Assembly (NCBI GenBank): GCA_029641185.1 | Contig: JAPWGK010000012.1 | Span: forward strand, 1,272,991 to 1,336,990 | DNA from: Pseudofabraea citricarpa | Taxonomy: Eukaryota; Ascomycota; Leotiomycetes; Helotiales; Dermateaceae | DNA length: 64,000 bases | Reading direction: 5' to 3' | Part shown: in pieces, positions 24,341 through 36,200 of the stretch | How the letters are laid out: each line of letters opens with the position of its first letter | Position numbering within the stretch: position 1 is the first letter of the stretch | Position numbers and translations under genes: made by a program | Notes under the pieces: model-generated | Told to the model about the DNA's origin: nothing | Databases searched by the model: none | What the model saw: only the letters and a program-made list of their open reading frames with translations

Positions 24341-26281
24341 AAAAAGTAATTTTAAAGAGTAAAAAAGTTTTTACTTTTATTTATATTTTTATTTATAAAT
24401 TTCTTTTATTTAAGTAAAGTATTTTAAAGTATAATAATAATTATTAAAGCTATAATAAGAAGCGTTCCTAAGTAGTACTTATAAGTTACTAAGCTTATAC
24501 TTATATAAATAACTAAATAAAGATAAACCGAGCTCTTAACTAAGTAAAATATCGATTATATTATTAGCTATCTTTATAAGATAAGCCTTCTTCTTATCTC
24601 GCTTACTAGAACTAGTAAACCTAAAGCTATACTTATAACTATAAATTCCCCTAACTTATTCTAACTTATTATAATTAGTATCTAGTTCTAAAGCCTAATA
24701 AATAGCTAAGCGATACTTTTCTAGATCCTAAGAGTAATAAATTAATAAAATTCCTACTTAGGAAAGTATAAGAATATACCTTAAAAGAAAAGAAAGCTTT
24801 TTCTTAAAAAATAATAATAAAATACTTAGTAAAAGATAGAACTAGATTAGGAATAAGAATATAAACGTATCTAGACGAGTATAATAAGTAATACTTACCT
24901 CTACTAATAATCTTAAAATAATAATTATTACTTTTATTACTTAAGGCGCTTTTTAAGTAGCTAAGATAAGGAATTAAGTGCTTATCCCTAGGAACCTAAA
25001 AGGTCTTCCTAAGAGACTTTATATTAAGCTTCTTAATATTAAGCTTCTAGTATCTAGAAAGCTAATTAGGATTCTCCCCTTAATAAATACGATACTTATA
25101 AAGGTAATATTCGTATTTAGTAGTATACTAATTAAAGGTACTACTATTATCTTTATTATTATTAGATAAACCGTCTAAATAAAAGAGAATAATATTATCT
25201 AGACCCTTAAGAAGCTTAGAAGTATTACTCTTATAGGTATAAGTAGATATAAGCTAGTTTATACGATCGCGCTTATTATATAGAGTAGCTAGATATTAGT
25301 TAGTAATAGTATAAGTATTAGATAAAGATACTTATAAGGAAAGAATAAATCCTTTAAAGTAGAAAGCTTCTTATAATTAGAATCGTTAATCTTATTAGTA
25401 AGTTACTTAAACTTATTCTTAAGAGCTAAGGAGTCGTACTAAAATTTCTCGTATATATTAAGCGTACGCTTAGAATAAAGATTACTAATTATATTATACG
25501 TAGACTAATAAAAGCTATCTTAAGTTAATTGAAATCCTTAGGGTATTATACTAGAGTAAAAACGCTTATTAGGAGTAAGCTAAATAAGAGAAAAAGGAAT
25601 AAAAGAATAAGTTACGTAAGGAATAAAAGTTATATTAGCCGGCTTAGTATTAATAATAAGGAGTATTATAACAGGTTACGTAAGCTTATTAGTAGATATA
25701 TCTCTAGCTTAAGAAGAATTATAAATATTTATAGCCTATAAAATAATAAGTAACTAATATAAAATATAAAAGATTATTTACGTATTAAGGAAAAGAAAGG
25801 AAAAAGAATAAATCTTATAAAAGTCTCCTTTATTTTACGCGCTTTTAATAGGTTCTTTATTTTTATCTTATAAGTAGTATAAGATATCTTTAATTTACTT
25901 ATTAAAAAGAGCAAATAATAAGAAGAAGAAGAAAAAGGATAAAAGAAATACTTAAACTTAATAATATTATAATTATAGTTAAGATTAAGGTTAAGGTTAT
26001 AAGAGAAAAGAAGAGAGGAGTTATAAAACGAGGATTTTATAGGTAGAATCCTTAATCTATAAAGTAATAATTAGACTACTCCTAGTATTAGTCGAATTAG
26101 GAGGACTAAAGATAATATAAGGAAATCTCTAATTTACGAACCTAATCTAATAATTCGATTAGCAAATAATCGTATATAATATAATTATCTAGCTCGTATT
26201 ATTTGCTTATTTAGGGATAATACGCTAATCCTAAGCTTTTAGAAAGTAGTACGCGTACTAAGCGTAGTAAACTATAGGGTA
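24341..26281 (+). other. Extra 1.9 kb between Copia pol and 3' LTR
   Basis: The stretch is unusually long for Copia. Two short open frames occur (24978-25169 and 25529-25741) but they begin with GTG and TTG, not ATG, and encode low-complexity basic peptides, so I do not call genes. At 26155-26215 there is a small inverted arrangement (TTAGCAAATAAT ... ATTATTTGCTTATTTAG). AAACTATAGGGTA just before 26282 may be the polypurine tract. It could be an extra ORF destroyed by RIP or a captured segment. Confidence 0.5.
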
Positions 26282-26478
26282 TATTATAAAATCTAGGATT
26301 AGGTAATTTATTATATAAGGGATTAGGATAACTAAGGTAGTCTACTTAGTAACAAGTATTATTCTTATATAAATACGCTCTTTCCTATAGTCTCTCGCTC
26401 CTCTTAATTAGATAATATAAATTATACTTTCTACGCTTTCTTAATTACTTAAACTAACTCTACTTTTACTATATAATA
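26282..26478 (+). repeat. Copia 3' LTR
   Basis: 197 bp matching 3696-3892. It retains a few more CG and one CA (TAACAAG) than the 5' LTR. It is followed by target duplication TTATA. Confidence 0.92.
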
Positions 26479-26523
26479 TTATATTAATCTCTTATTTACT
26501 TTATATTCTATATATTATAATAT
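26479..26523 (+). repeat. Gypsy 5' LTR, second part
   Basis: It resumes the interrupted LTR with TTATATTAATCTCTTATTTA, matching 45945-45989. Together with 3391-3695 it makes a 346-bp LTR after discounting the Copia target duplication. The exact right edge is uncertain by a few bases because both LTRs end in TATATTATAATA-like sequence. Confidence 0.85.
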
Positions 26524-26559
26524 TATCTAAGTATTATCCTTTTACTTTTATCCTAATAA

Positions 26560-28200
26560 GGATAATAAAGATACGTACGAACTTATAAAACTTTTATATT
26601 TTATTATATAAAAACCTAGATCCCTAGATTTACTAAAGTTATAATAATATATAATAAACTAGAAACCCTAGAACCTAGAATATACGTAATAATATATTAT
26701 TATACTAGATATTTACTAGTTATAATAAGAGAATAAGAATAAATCGTATTAGAGATACTAGAATATAAACCCTAGAATCGAAACCTTTAATATTTAGAAG
26801 TATAAATAAACCTTTAACCTATAATTAAGAAAGATAATAAGAAGGAGAAATTAGATAATAAGGTATTTATCTTTATACTAATTAAGACTAAAAAGGAACT
26901 TATAAAAGTACTTATAAGAATAATTAGATAACCTAGAAAAATTAGATATATTATCTTAGGATACGCGTACCCTTAACTTTTAATACTTATAATAAAAGAG
27001 AATAAGAATATAAAAAAGCTTTAGGAAGTTAAGAGTATAAAAGAAATTATCTTAATAAGATAAAAAAAGCGTAAGCGCTCTCTTAGATTACTTAATAACT
27101 TTTATAAGAAATATAAGCGTATATAATAAGAGCGAGATTAGCTCGTATAAGAAGTTTATAATATTATAGGAAACTTAATTAAGTATTTAATAGTAAGAGA
27201 ATAACAGATTATAAAGTTAAAATAAGAGAATACTAGATTAATTAATAGAAATAACTAGTTAGATAAGATAATAAGCGCGAATACTTATAATATTTAATAT
27301 ATCTAGAAAATACTTAAGGATAAGGAATAAATTATTTAACTAATAAGAAATTAGAATATAATCTCGAACGCTTAGGAGGATATATAAGAAGATAGAAACT
27401 AATTATATAAAAGTAATAAGCTTCTAGATTTACTTGTCTTCTTTTTAGGAACTTATAAGAAATTTAAAGACTAAAAGTATATAATCGAGAATAAGCTTAA
27501 GATTAACTAAGATTATTTTATAAGCGAAATTAATCGTATTAGTTATATAAGTAATAGAATATCTAGAGATATAATTAATTATATCTAAACTAGATTATAT
27601 TAATCCTCTCTAAATAAATTTAATACTATAAATAAGATCTTATATAAACTTAAACTCGTTTATAATAACCTAGATAAGAGAGAAACTATCCTTTTAGAAG
27701 TTAAGAAACTTTACTAGAATAATAACCTTTTCCTAACTTTTTTTACTAAATTTAATAAACTTATAAGAGAACTTAAATAAGATAAATAATCTAGACTAAA
27801 TAAACTTAATATAAAGGTAAATAAAAAACTTTAGGATTTTAGAGTTATACTTCTAGATAAACCTAATTATAAGAGTATAATTATAAGATATAAAAGAGTA
27901 GATTAGAAGGTTTAAGAAAATAAGAAGATCTAGAAGAAATTAGCTTAATTTATAATAAATATCTCTAAGGGATCTTTTACTTTAGATAAATCTACTAATA
28001 AAAAAAAGTTAATTAACTTTACTCCTAAGATAAATAAACTAAGGCTTTCTAAGAAAGAGAAATAGAAATTATTAAAGGAAAAAGCTTACTTTTATTATTA
28101 TAAGTAAGAATATAAAGCTAAGGATTATTTATATAAAAAAGCTACGAAGATTATTATAATAGAATCCTTAAAAAAAACTACTAAGTTAGAAAACGAGAAG
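26560..28200 (+). pseudogene. Gypsy gag with RIP-destroyed CCHC zinc knuckle
   Basis: The frame downstream of the 5' LTR encodes a Lys/Glu/Asn-rich protein. Near its end, 28087-28128 reads Y-F-Y-Y-Y-K-stop-E-Y-K-A-K-D-Y. If TAT is taken back to TGT or CAT, the spacing is exactly C-x2-C-x4-H-x4-C, the nucleocapsid zinc knuckle. All four zinc ligands have thus become Tyr codons. Gag binds the element RNA and forms the particle. Several TAA/TAG codons and absence of ATG make it a pseudogene. Confidence 0.75.
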
Positions 28201-28319
28201 TCTTAAGAGAAATCGTATCTTAAGATATAAAAGAAAAGATTTCCTTAAAAATTAATATTATTAGATTATCTTTAGGATTAGAGAATAATATCTCTTTTAT
28301 ATTATAATATAAGATAGGA

Positions 28320-31300
28320 AAAATAAAAATACTTTCTTTTATATTAATTAATACTAGATATCTTAGTAGAAATTTTATAAACGAATCCTTTATATAATAA
28401 ATATCTTAAATCGAATAAATTAAACTAATAAAACTATAATATTTAAAATCCTTTATTAGATTTAATAATAAAGAAATATTTTCTATTAAATATAAAATTC
28501 TAGTTAGCTTTAAAGTTAGTTAGAAATAAGAACTACTAAGCTTCTTCTAGGTTATAAAACTTAGAGGATATAATATTATACTTAGAAAAGTATAGATATC
28601 TTTATAAAATATATTACTAGATATAATAAAGAATAAAATTATATTTAATATAAAAGACTCTAAGAAATTACTAAAAATTTAAATACTAAGTCCTACTTCT
28701 TCTTATATAAATAAGAAAGAAGATTTATATATCTATAAAGAAATAATTAAGATTACTAAGATCTTAAAGAGAGATAAAATAAAAGAACTTTCTAATATAC
28801 TTTTAATCTCTCTAGAAATCCCTAAAAACTTAAAATAACTAATTAAGAAAGAGATTCCTAAAAGCTTTAAAGAGAGAAAAAATAAGTATAAAAAAGAGTT
28901 AAAACCTAGATATATAAAGAAAAAGGCTACGTAAAAAATTAAAAAAGTAAGATAAAAGGCTAAGTAAGAAAAAGTAAACTTATTAAAATAGAAACTTTTA
29001 TATATTAGTACTCTTAGATTTAGAAGAGAAATAAGATAAAAAGGAGTAATAATATTTATTATCTTCCTAAAGAATATTATTAAATAATAATAAAGAAACG
29101 CTAAAGGAGAAGTTAATATTAAGAAATATCTCCTAAAAGAATTATAAAACTTAATTAAAGTATTCTTAAAGAAAGCTATAGATTAATTATTATTATATAA
29201 GAGCTATAATTATTATATTAAACTTATAAGAGAAATAAATCTTAGATACGCTCCTTTATATAAGATATCTTAAGAAGAGCTTAAACTTATTAGAGCTTAT
29301 ATTAAAGAATAATTAGTAAAAGGCTTTATTAATATAAATAAGATACCTTACTTATTACTAATTCTCTTTATACGAAAGCCTAAAAGAGGATTAAGATTTT
29401 ATATTAATTATAAAAAGCTAAATATAATTATAAAAAAGAATAAATATCTCTTACCTTTAATAAATAAAACTCTAGTAAGAATAAAAAAGGCTAAGTTCTT
29501 ATTAAAGCTAGATATTAGATACGCTTTTAATAGAATTAGATTTTAAACTAAAAAAGATAAAAAGCTTATTACTTTTCGTATTAGATAAGGCTTATATAAA
29601 TATAAGATACTTCCTTTTAGATTAACTAATAAACCTTTAATATTTTAGAACTTTATAAATAAGATATTCTAGGAATATTCTAATAATTTTATCTTATCTT
29701 ATATTAATAATATCTATATTTATACTAATAAAATTAGAGAAGAATATATAAAATATATTAGAAAAGTCTTAATTAAATTATAAGAGGTAAGACTTTAAGT
29801 AGATATTAAGAAGTACGCCTTTTACTAAGATAAAATTAAGTTCTTAGGATTAATTATTAATATAAAAGAAATTAGAATAAACCCTAATAAGATTAAGAAT
29901 ATTTAAGAATAAGAAACGCCTAAGAACTTAAGAGACGTATAAAGCTTTATTAGATTTATAAACTTTTATAAAAGATTTATTAAGAATTACTTTAAGATAT
30001 TCTTTCTAATTAATAACCTAAGTAAGAAAGAGGAGAAAATAAAAGGTTTTAATTAGAATAATAAATACTAGAACGCTTTTAAAAAACTAAAAAAGATAAT
30101 TATCTTAGTACTAATACTTATATATTTTAATAAAAATAAATAATATATTATAAAGTATAACTTATCTAATTATATTAATATAAGAGTATTATCTTAATAT
30201 AAAGAAGATAAACTCTTATACCCTATAATATTCTTTTTTAAAAGACTCCTACTAGCTAAATATAATTATAAAATCTATAATAAGAAACTCTTAGTAATAA
30301 TTAAATATTTTAAGGAATAAAAACCTAAACTTTAAGAAATAAACCTACTAGTATAAGTACTCTTAGATTATAAGGCTCTAGAATATTTTATAACTACTAA
30401 GAAACTAATAAGAAGATAAGCTAAATAGGTAGAATTCTTATTAGAATTTAACTTCTAGATTATCTATAAACTAGGAAAATAAAATAAGAAAATAAACGTT
30501 TTAACTAAAAGATCTTAAGATAAACTATAAGATAAGTTAGACGATTAATAGAAAGAATAAATATAAATTATTCTTTCTAAAAATAAGATTAATAGAAAGA
30601 AAGCTTTAGAAGTATTTAACTTATATATTTAGGCTATAAAAGTAAAATAAACGATTCCTAAGTATATTTAGGAAGGATAAAAGAATAATTAGTTCTACTA
30701 AGAAACTCTTAAAGCTTTAAGAGATAATAAACTAGTAAAGGATATTTCTAAGTTATATTATAAAGATAGAGATAATATCTTATTTTATAGAAACTAAGTC
30801 TAGGTTCTAGAAGCTTATAAAATAAAATTAATTTAGAAAATATATAAAAAACCTATAGTTAGATACTTTAGCTAAGGAGGGATATTAATCCTTTTATAAG
30901 ATAATTATATTTAAAAGAATATAAATAAAGATTTTAATTAATATATTAGAAACTATTATATTTATAAAAAGTTTAAACTAAATAATACTACTTATTAAGG
31001 ATACCTAGAGCTACTATTAATACTAGATAAACCTTAGAGTTATATATCTATAGACTTTATAACTAAACTTCTAAAGAATAATAAATTTAATATTATCTTA
31101 GTTATAATCTATAGATTATTAAAAGAAAGATATTATATTTTTTATAAATATAAAGATAAGAGAATAAGTATAAAAGAAACTACTAAATTATTCCTAAAAA
31201 ATATATAAAAATACTATAGATTACTTATAACTTATATTTCTAATAAAGGTTTATAATTTATAAGTAAGATATAAAGAAAGCTTTATAAGATATTAGGAAT

Positions 31301-31432
31301 TAATATTTAATTATTTATAATAATATACCTAGAGATAAATAGTTAGATAGAAAGAATAAATATAAAAATAAAATATTACCTAAGAGCTTATACTAACTAC
31401 CTATAAGATAATTAGAATTAAACCCTACTAAT
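28320..31432 (+). pseudogene. Gypsy pol, 5' part: protease, RT, RNase H, integrase N-part
   Basis: The protease active-site triad reads N-T-R at 28350-28358 (from D-T-G; both changes are G to A), in LINTRYLSRNFI. Reverse transcriptase is at about 29200-29900, with LKLDIRYAFNRIR (family KLDLRxAYNxIR) and catalytic YINN at 29700-29711 (family Y[VIL]DD). The RNase H and tether segment runs to about 30560 (KLGKQNKKINVLTKR; family G..NxxADALSR). The integrase zinc-binding part is near 30830-30990. The core starts near 31040 with ISIDFITKL, which keeps the first catalytic Asp, and continues with ISNKGLQFIS, where the second Asp became Asn. The frame is cut at 31432 inside the integrase core by copy 2 of the 13.5-kb element. 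Confidence 0.9.
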
Positions 31433-31732
31433 ATAATAGGGCGATAAATATTAGGGCGTATCTGAATTTATAATACTATAAATATAACTAGTAACTAATA
31501 TAATATATATAACTATATATAAGATATATTTAGTAATCGAATTAATAGTTATAAAAGTAGGAGGTAAAAGAAATTATTAATTAACTATAATACTTAAGTA
31601 TAATTAATAGTATATAGCTCCTAGAACGCTTAAAAAGTACTTATAAAGCCCTTATATAATAGTACTTAAGATAATAATAACTCCTTATAAAAGTAAAGAA
31701 AGTAATAAAATCGAGTATATAATCCTATTATA
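31433..31732 (-). repeat. 13.5-kb element copy 2, 3' LTR
   Basis: 300 bp, plus strand ATAATAGGGCGATAAATATT ... AATCCTATTATA. It is adjacent to the Gypsy integrase sequence ending ACCCTACTAAT. Confidence 0.92.
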
Positions 31733-34700
31733 TTTATCCCTTATATAATAGCTTTTCTTATAATATTATTAGATATCTCTTATTTTTAATAGATTAAAGT
31801 TAGGGTATAAGATATATATCTCTTATAACTCTAGATTATTATAATCCGCTTTTCTAATTATCTCCTAAAAGATAATCTTATAACTCTTAGATTACTTTTC
31901 TCTTATAATAAATAAACTTATATTTCTCTAATAAATACTCCTAATAACTAATTAAGTTATTCTTAGCTTAGATCTCTTATAAGACTTATTACTTCTAGTA
32001 TAAAACTAAGTATTTTAATTATAGAAAATCTCTTAACTTAAGATATAAAGCTATAATTCTTCTTTCTCTTTATTTAAATATATTATAAACTCTAATATTT
32101 ATTATTCTTACCTTCTAAAGATTAATTTAATATTATACTCTTTTTTTTAATTATAATTATAATACTTATCTTTTATTATACGAAAAAAGGATATTTTAGC
32201 TAAATTATCTCTTACTTATAAATTCTTTTACTTTCTTTATTTAAATTAAAATAAAATATCTCTATAACTCTAACTTTATAATACCCTACTAAGGCTTTAT
32301 TATTCTCTTCTTTTAATCTCTAATATATCTACTTCTCCTTTTTTAGACCTAGTAAGTTCTTTTACGATTTTCGTTTCTAGTTCTTAAATTATCTAATATT
32401 AATCTTATTATATAAGTTAGTAATATATATTAATCTACCTTTATACTAATTATTCCTTATATTATAATCTTAATCTAAGTATAAAACTCTTAATCTTATT
32501 CCTAAGAAGCTAGCTATAAATTATTTTAATATAATAAGTTTATCCTTTTTTCTCTTATTATCTTTTATAAGGGTTTAATAAGAGTTTATATAATTAATTA
32601 TAAGCGCTTATACTAAATATAAGGACCTATTACTATTATAAAAGATAATATATATACTATTATTCCTTTATATAAGTTCTTTATTTTATCTTACTTTATA
32701 AAAGTTTTATTAAATTACCTTATAAAAGATAAGTAATACTTTATTAAGGTATTTTATATACTAAGTAATTATAAGGATACTTATTACTTTAAATAGGTAT
32801 ACGTCTTAAATTATTATATCTAAGCCTAAGCTAACTCTTATATAAATTATTTTTATCCTAAAGAAAAAGATAGTTATAAATACTAATAAGTTAATAAGTA
32901 TATACTTTAACTTAGTTCTAATATTCTTAGATTTTATTACCTTATATAATACTCTTAATAAGCTTAAGGATAAGCTTTATCTTACTAAATAATAAGTTAT
33001 CTTTAAGCTAATAGTAGAATATTAGTATAAACTTTATATAAAGTTAAGCTTACCTAAATATCCTTTTATCTTTAATAATTTAGTTATCTCTAATAATCTA
33101 AAGGATATATAACCTATAAAATAAGATATTATTAGTAAAGTAATATAATAATAAGCTAAGACTCTTATAATCCTAAAATATAATTACTTCTTATTTAATA
33201 TACTTAATAATAAAGATAAAATAATTACTTTTATCTTTAAAATTTTATATAATATACTTCTAAAAGAGGATTCGCTTTAGATACTAAAAGATACGTATTA
33301 TAAATTAGGTTTATCTAATAATACTTAAAATCTTTTACTAGAGTATTATAATTATCTAATTATTATTTATAAGTCTTATTATATTACTTTTATAAAACTT
33401 ACGTCTTTTTTTATAAGTTCCTTAGCCTTCTTATTTATTATCTAGCTATTAACTCTAGCCTTAAAAGGAAGTTCTAAGTTAGAAAGATAAGAAAGAGATT
33501 ATATTAGATATCTTATTTAACTTCTTAAATAAGAATAAGTTAAAAGTAAGAAAATATATTTATAATTACTTAAAAAAGATCTTAGCTTTATAAAAAAATC
33601 TTTATACTAAGGAGTAAGAAAAAGAGTTTTAGTTTATTAATTACCCTTTAGTAAGTTTATCCTTTTATTTTATAAGACCTTATTAAGTATTAACTAAGTA
33701 TTTATAAAACTTAATATATAATATAAAAAACTTATTTTATATTTATTAAAAGAAAAAGGTTATTATTAGTAATCTTAAGTTTATTTAAAAGAAACTTCTA
33801 AAATTTATAGATATTATCTTAGAAGATTAAATTTATAGATTAAAGTAATATATAAACTTTATAGTTAAGAAAGCTATTCTAGTAACTTCTAAGTTAAAGG
33901 ATAATTAATTATTAAGTAATATAAGCTTTTTATCTACTAATATTTTAACTCTTAATTATTAGACTTAATTATAAAGTTAGGCTTTAACCTAGCCTCTTAC
34001 TTCTAATACTAGGATTATATTATCTATTATTTTAACTAAATTAAAAGGAGATTAATCTAATATTCTAGTTAAGAAGTATAAGTAGTTATATTATTAAGTT
34101 AAGCTATACCTATCTTTCTTAGTAAAAGAGAAGAATAATAAGATTATAGCTTTAAAGAATCTAGTTATAGATCTAAAAGATAATATAAGTATTTCTAAGA
34201 ATATTATTACTCTTATAATTAATAAGAGCTTTAATCCTTTTAATACTAGTAACTTTAATTATATTAATAAAGCTATTAATTAATAAGCTAAGAATATAAG
34301 TATAGATATTAATAGTAATTCTTATAATAAAGATAATAATTAGAAAGAAGAAAAAAAAAAAGAATCCCTTTTTATTTTCTTATCTTATAAAATATATTCT
34401 TAGTAAGGGATTCTTATATATCTAAAAAATACTCTAAAGTATTTTTTTAGTCCTAATAATAACTAGATCTTTTTACCTTTAAAGCGATTATATTATAATA
34501 CTTTTAATATTACCTTTATTTTTTTATTATCTTCTAAAAAGCTAAAAACTCTTATAAAACCGTTCTTATATTCTCTTTATATTAAGAGAGCCTTTTTTAT
34601 ATCTATTATACTACTTAATTATTCTTATCCTTTAGATAATAGATATTATTCCTATATTATTAGTTTTAATTACTTAAAATATTATATTTATATAAGTAAT

Positions 34701-36200
34701 TTATTCCTAACTTATATAATCTTAGCTAATATTATTCTAGCCTAAGTATCTTAATAAGCTAGATATCTTTATTCTTAAGATTCGAAATAAGATATTCGTA
34801 TTATATTACCTTTATAATACTAAGAATAAAAAGGATAAAATAACTAAGGGACTAAATAAGTATTTAAGTAACCTTTAGATTTTAGTTAATATTATATATA
34901 GTTTAAAATAAATTATACTAGTAATTTATAATTACTTTTATAAGAAGAACCTTCTATTATTTCCTAAGAGTTACTTAAAGCTTTATAAAGCTTATAAAGA
35001 GTATAATAAGACTTTAAAGGTTCTTAAGAAAGCCTCTTATATAAAGAAGAAGCTTATTACTAATACTTCTATTATTATTATTCTTATATCTACCTTTATT
35101 ATTATCTCTACTAAATCTAATAATAATAATAGTTAGGATAAGTTAATCTACCTTTATAATAACTTTAATAAGTTTAAGGAGTCTACTAAGTAGACTTTAT
35201 ATACGATCTAGGAGTCTTAGTAAGAAATTCTTTTATATTTTACTCTTATAAAGTTTTTACTTAAGTATTTATAATAATAGATTATTTCTAAGTTTAGAGT
35301 TCTTATTTTTTAATACCTAGTCTTATATATAGTTATACGTTTAGATAGATAAATAGATTTATACTTATAAAATTAAAATATTATTCTACTTAATAATTTA
35401 TAATATTTTTATCTTATATTTATATAAATTCTATTTAAAATTATTTAAAGAATTACCTAGGTAGGCTTATTAATAATACCTAGAGTACTTAATATATACT
35501 TAGTAAGAACTCTTAGAGTCTTATTATAGCTTTTAATCCCTAAAAGACTTTTTATAATTTAAGAACTCTCTTCTCTTTCTTCTAATATATTAGTCGTCCT
35601 CTAACTATAAAAAAGAAATAAATAAAGAAATAATACTTAAATTAAGAAATTAAAACTAAACTTAAGTAAATAATATATAAAAAATAATAATAATAATATA
35701 AAAGGAAATTTATTAGTAAAGTATTAAATAAGAGGAGTTACTAAAAGATATTTAAACCTTAAACCGAATATAATTCTTCCTTTAAAATACTAGGTATTAA
35801 AATACTACGAATTAGGTTATAAATAAAGAAGATACCCTAGAGAGAAGCGTCTTACTCTTAGTTCTTTATATATTATTATTAGTATATTATAACTAGTTTC
35901 TTATCTAATTACTATTATTAGCTTCTTTTCGTATAAAATTAATTCTTATTATTTATTAAGTTCTTATTATCTAAAAATCTCTTTTATATAAGTAGCTTAT
36001 ATAATTACTTAGAATTATATAATAAGAGCTTCTTCTAATACTTCTTTTTTAGTACCTTTAATAATTATATTAATCTTATTATTACTAGCTTCTTCTAAAG
36101 AGATTTCTTATATATTATCTTACTAATTTATCTTAACTAATACTTAGGAAGTTAGCCTAGGATTATTAGGCTACTCTTATAATTATAAGAGTAATTTTAA
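31733..36200. other. 3' tail of 13.5-kb element copy 2
   Basis: The equivalent of 13000-17474 in copy 1. It lies between the 3' LTR and the end of pol and is present in full. The part nearest the LTR (about 31733-32850) shows the stop-poor Lys/Arg-rich frame on the minus strand, and the part beyond shows the frame on the plus strand described next. The AGTCGTCCTCTAACTATAAA segment near 35594, matching 13595-13615 in copy 1, lies near the pol-proximal edge of the tail. Confidence 0.6.
32850..34790 (+). pseudogene. Possible antisense ORF of 13.5-kb element, copy 2
   Basis: On the strand opposite to gag-pol there is a frame of roughly 600 codons that is largely free of stops once TAA/TAG are taken as former Gln. 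Examples are 32960-33420 (LLEYYNYLIIIYKSYYITF) and 34180-34740, with an acidic linker near 34320-34360 (NNQKEEKKKE) and a Tyr-rich part (YPLDNRYYSYIISFNYLKYY). Homologous frames occur in copies 1 and 3. I recognise no family. Its persistence in three copies and the Gln-rich pattern favour a real lost gene, but RIP composition can open frames and I could not test codon bias. Confidence 0.4.

Larger units (their letters stand above)
3696..26478 (+). mobile_element. Ty1/Copia LTR retrotransposon, interrupted
   Basis: Identical-length 197-bp LTRs (3696-3892 and 26282-26478) start TATTATAAAATCTAGG and end TATATAATA. A 5-bp target duplication (CTATA/TTATA) places it in the Gypsy 5' LTR. Gene order gag, protease, integrase, reverse transcriptase, RNase H is that of Copia. 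The primer-binding site matches the initiator-tRNA anticodon arm. The element is itself split at 4277/19354 by the 13.5-kb element. Net length is about 7.7 kb, long for Copia, because about 1.9 kb lies between pol and the 3' LTR. Confidence 0.9.

Noticed and set aside
24978..25169. Open frame of 63 codons
   Set aside because: It starts with GTG, lies in RIP-mutated Copia sequence downstream of pol, and encodes a low-complexity basic/hydrophobic peptide. No ATG, no family, chance length.
25529..25741. Open frame of 70 codons, Lys/Arg/Ser-rich
   Set aside because: It starts with TTG, which is not a plausible start in a fungal nuclear gene, and lies in the same mutated segment. It may be a fragment of a lost ORF but is not a gene now.
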